In this document: positions 33,127 through 35,022 of the stretch, one piece after another
Position numbering within the stretch: position 1 is the first letter of the stretch
Layout: every line of letters starts with the position of its first letter
Assembly (NCBI GenBank): GCA_022592435.1
Contig: JABYQS010000291.1
Coordinates: 1-35,022, forward strand
Direction of reading: 5' to 3'
Length of the DNA: 35,022 bases
Source: Cerioporus squamosus
Taxonomy: Eukaryota > Basidiomycota > Agaricomycetes > Polyporales > Polyporaceae
Notes under the pieces: model-generated
Databases searched by the model: none
What the model was told of the DNA's origin: nothing
The model's input: only the letters and a program-made list of their open reading frames with translations
Program-made: the position numbers and the translations under genes

Positions 33127-35022
33127 ATGTCTGCGGAAAGCCTCTCGCGACACTCGAAGGAGTTGAAGGACCTAGAAGCAGTTGCAGTCCGCGACGCTCC
33201 GGTGGAGAACATCTACCGTCCGGAGGTAGACACATCGGGCGTCGACGAGCGGAAGCTTATGCGGAGAATCGACTGGCATGTGGTACCGTGGCTTGCGGTT
33301 CTGTACCTGCTGAACTTCCTTGACCGTGGAAGTATCGGCAATGCGAAGGTGAGAATGCTACATGACATCAGCTACCAGCAGTGATGCTGACCAGTTCTCC
33401 GCTATCAGCTTTATGGGATGACGGACGATATCGGTGTCACCGACAAGCAATATCTCATTGCGCTCACGGTGTTCTTCTTCCCTTACTCCCTCTTCGAGGT
33501 AAGTTCATCGTCTGTGAGAAATGTCTGTCACGACTGACGCTGGTACTCAGCCTCCGAGCAACGTTGCGCTTAAGAAGCTCCGCCCGTCAATGTGGCTCTC
33601 CTTCATCATGCTCGTTTGGGGTATAGCCATGGTAAGGAGTGTTTGGCCCGTGCCTCTTGGCGGTGGAAACTCACCGAAGTACTGCAGACTTTCCACGGGT
33701 TCATCACAAACTATGCTGGCCTCGTTGGTACGTGCGTACAATTACAGCATGGAAATATGTAACTTACGTCAAGGCAGGGCTGCGTTTCTTGCTGGGCCTC
33801 GCTGAGGCGGGTCTCTACCCGGGCGTTGTCTTCTACATGTCTTGGTATGTACCAACCAGTCGTGTAATCACCCACCACCTCTCACATTCCATTCGATGCA
33901 GTTGGTACAGACGTAATGAACTCGGCAGTCGCGTAGGTGTATTCTTCTCATCAGCAACGATTGCTGGTGCATTCAGTAAGCAGCATCCTTATGTGCCGTT
34001 TGTACGTTGATTTCTCAAGTGGTCTCCCCTGTAGGTGGTCTTCTTGCTGCAGGTATCGCCAAGATGGACGGTGTTGGCGGTAAGCCTGGCTGGGCATGGA
34101 TCTTCATCCTGGAAGGCCTCTTCACGGTTCTGTGTGCAATTGCTTCGTTCTTCATCCTGTCGGACTTCCCGGATACCGCGAAGTTCTTACTGAAACCGAG
34201 CGTGAGCAACCCAGCTCGCAGTGTGTATCAAGTTCTGACGCCATGTTTCGTCTTCATAGGTGTTTGGGTTGTGCGGAGGTTACAGGCCGATATGAAGTTC
34301 AGCGCGGCGGAGAGTCGTTCAGGCGAAATACGTATGGCAAAGTCTTGCCGACTGGAAGACTTGGCTAGCGAGTAAGTGGTGATCCATATTGCGCTCTTCA
34401 TCCCTAATGAACTCACCTTCTCTCCCAGTGGGCATCTACATGGGCTTGTAGGTACAGTTTCGATTACGATCATGCTGATCGCTGAGCTTGCGTAGCGATG
34501 GACCGCTCTTCGCGTTTTCGCTCTTCACGCCAAGCATCATCAACCAGCTCGGGTACCAGGCTACCGTGGCTAACCTCCTCTCAGTTCCTGTATACATGGG
34601 CGTGTATCATGACTGTCGTCGTTGGCTTCTGGGGCGACCGAGTGAAGTGCAGAGCGTGGTTGAACCTGTGCGTATTGTCTGGATCCGACAGGACGAACGC
34701 TCGTACTGATTCACAGCTCGATTCAGAGGACTGTTTGGGAGCGGTAAGACAATGAAGCGGATTATAGCCGACGCAATGAGCTGACTCCTTACCAGGGCTT
34801 GTGGGGTATATCATTCCATCTGCTCGAAGAACCCGTCATTGTCGTACTTCGCTGTATACCTTGCGGCTTCGTGAGTAATCGTGCCTTTCTGTGGTCGATG
34901 TTCGCTCATGTCGCCTAGATCCATCTATCCGACCATTCGTGTGTACTAGATCCACATTGTGGTGACTTTTTATTGACAGGTAGTGTAACATCGCAGCTAA
35001 CTCCGTGTAAGTGCCATCTGCT
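33127..35022 (+). CDS. MFS transporter, ACS/Dal5-like, frame broken and 3' partial
   Basis: Exons up to 34188 read cleanly: 33127-33348, 33409-33498, 33551-33631, 33688-33727, 33778-33844, 33902-33975 and 34035 onward. The protein shows the anion:cation symporter pattern: WLAVLYLLNFLDRGSIGNAK in the first membrane helix, then PPSNVALKKLRPS, the segment LRFLLGLAEAGLYPGVVFYM, CWYRRNE and GWAWIFILEGL. This family carries organic anions, allantoate-type ureides, vitamins and peptides, and the substrate here is unknown. From 34187 on, the recognisable sequence jumps between frames: base lost at 34187-34188, near 34310, near 34327-34328 and near 34816-34817, and a jump near 34593-34596. Family motifs (TETER, KYVWQSLADWKTWLA, MGIYMG, KNPSLSYFAVYLAAS) persist on either side. 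The gene runs off the window. It may be a recent pseudogene or a poorly sequenced stretch. Confidence 0.85.

Overview
This window is nuclear DNA of a filamentous basidiomycete, most likely an agaricomycete. The genes carry many short GT-AG introns of about 45-80 bp, with a few longer ones, and coding sequence is moderately GC-rich. The families include NRDE2, a Byr4-like septation GAP, multi-exon microsomal P450s, an ACS-type MFS carrier and a eukaryotic urease accessory protein. No genus can be named from the sequence alone. I reconstructed exon structures by hand from splice sites, phase and family motifs.

Layout. (1) 1-450 (+): 3' end of a protein with a serine-protease-like GDSGS motif. 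(2) 1488-5217 (+): NRDE2, 8 exons. (3) 6093-8875 (+): Byr4/Bfa1-like septation GAP scaffold, 3 exons. (4) 9849-12273 (-) and 13157-15522 (-): tandem pair of paralogous cytochrome P450s with 15 and 14 coding exons. (5) 16170-20268 (+): VPS18, 11 exons, with four single-base frame breaks. (6) 20701-21387 (-): the ribosome biogenesis factor CGR1. (7) 22924-25657 (+): an 890-residue uncharacterised low-complexity protein with a C-terminal coiled coil and a CxxC. (8) 27003-30164 (-): Sec39-domain protein of the Dsl1 Golgi-to-ER tether. (9) 30486-31285 (-): NIP7. (10) 31510-32473 (+): urease accessory protein UreD. (11) 33127 to the window edge (+): an ACS/Dal5-like MFS transporter whose frame is broken several times.

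Most genes are unrelated housekeeping neighbours: nuclear RNA surveillance, septation, endolysosomal and ER tethering, and 60S biogenesis (CGR1 and NIP7). The accessory part is the P450 pair and the broken transporter. UreD is the only urease-pathway gene here, and it shares a 224-bp divergent promoter region with NIP7.

I found no convincing previously undescribed system. The points most worth a second look are the clustered single-base indels in VPS18 and the transporter, the conserved 11-nt microexon next to the P450 heme loop with an intron present in only one paralog, a triple palindromic MluI-box cluster between CGR1 and the uncharacterised gene, and the 15-nt terminal exon of NIP7. No tRNA, rRNA, transposon or CRISPR array was recognised by eye.
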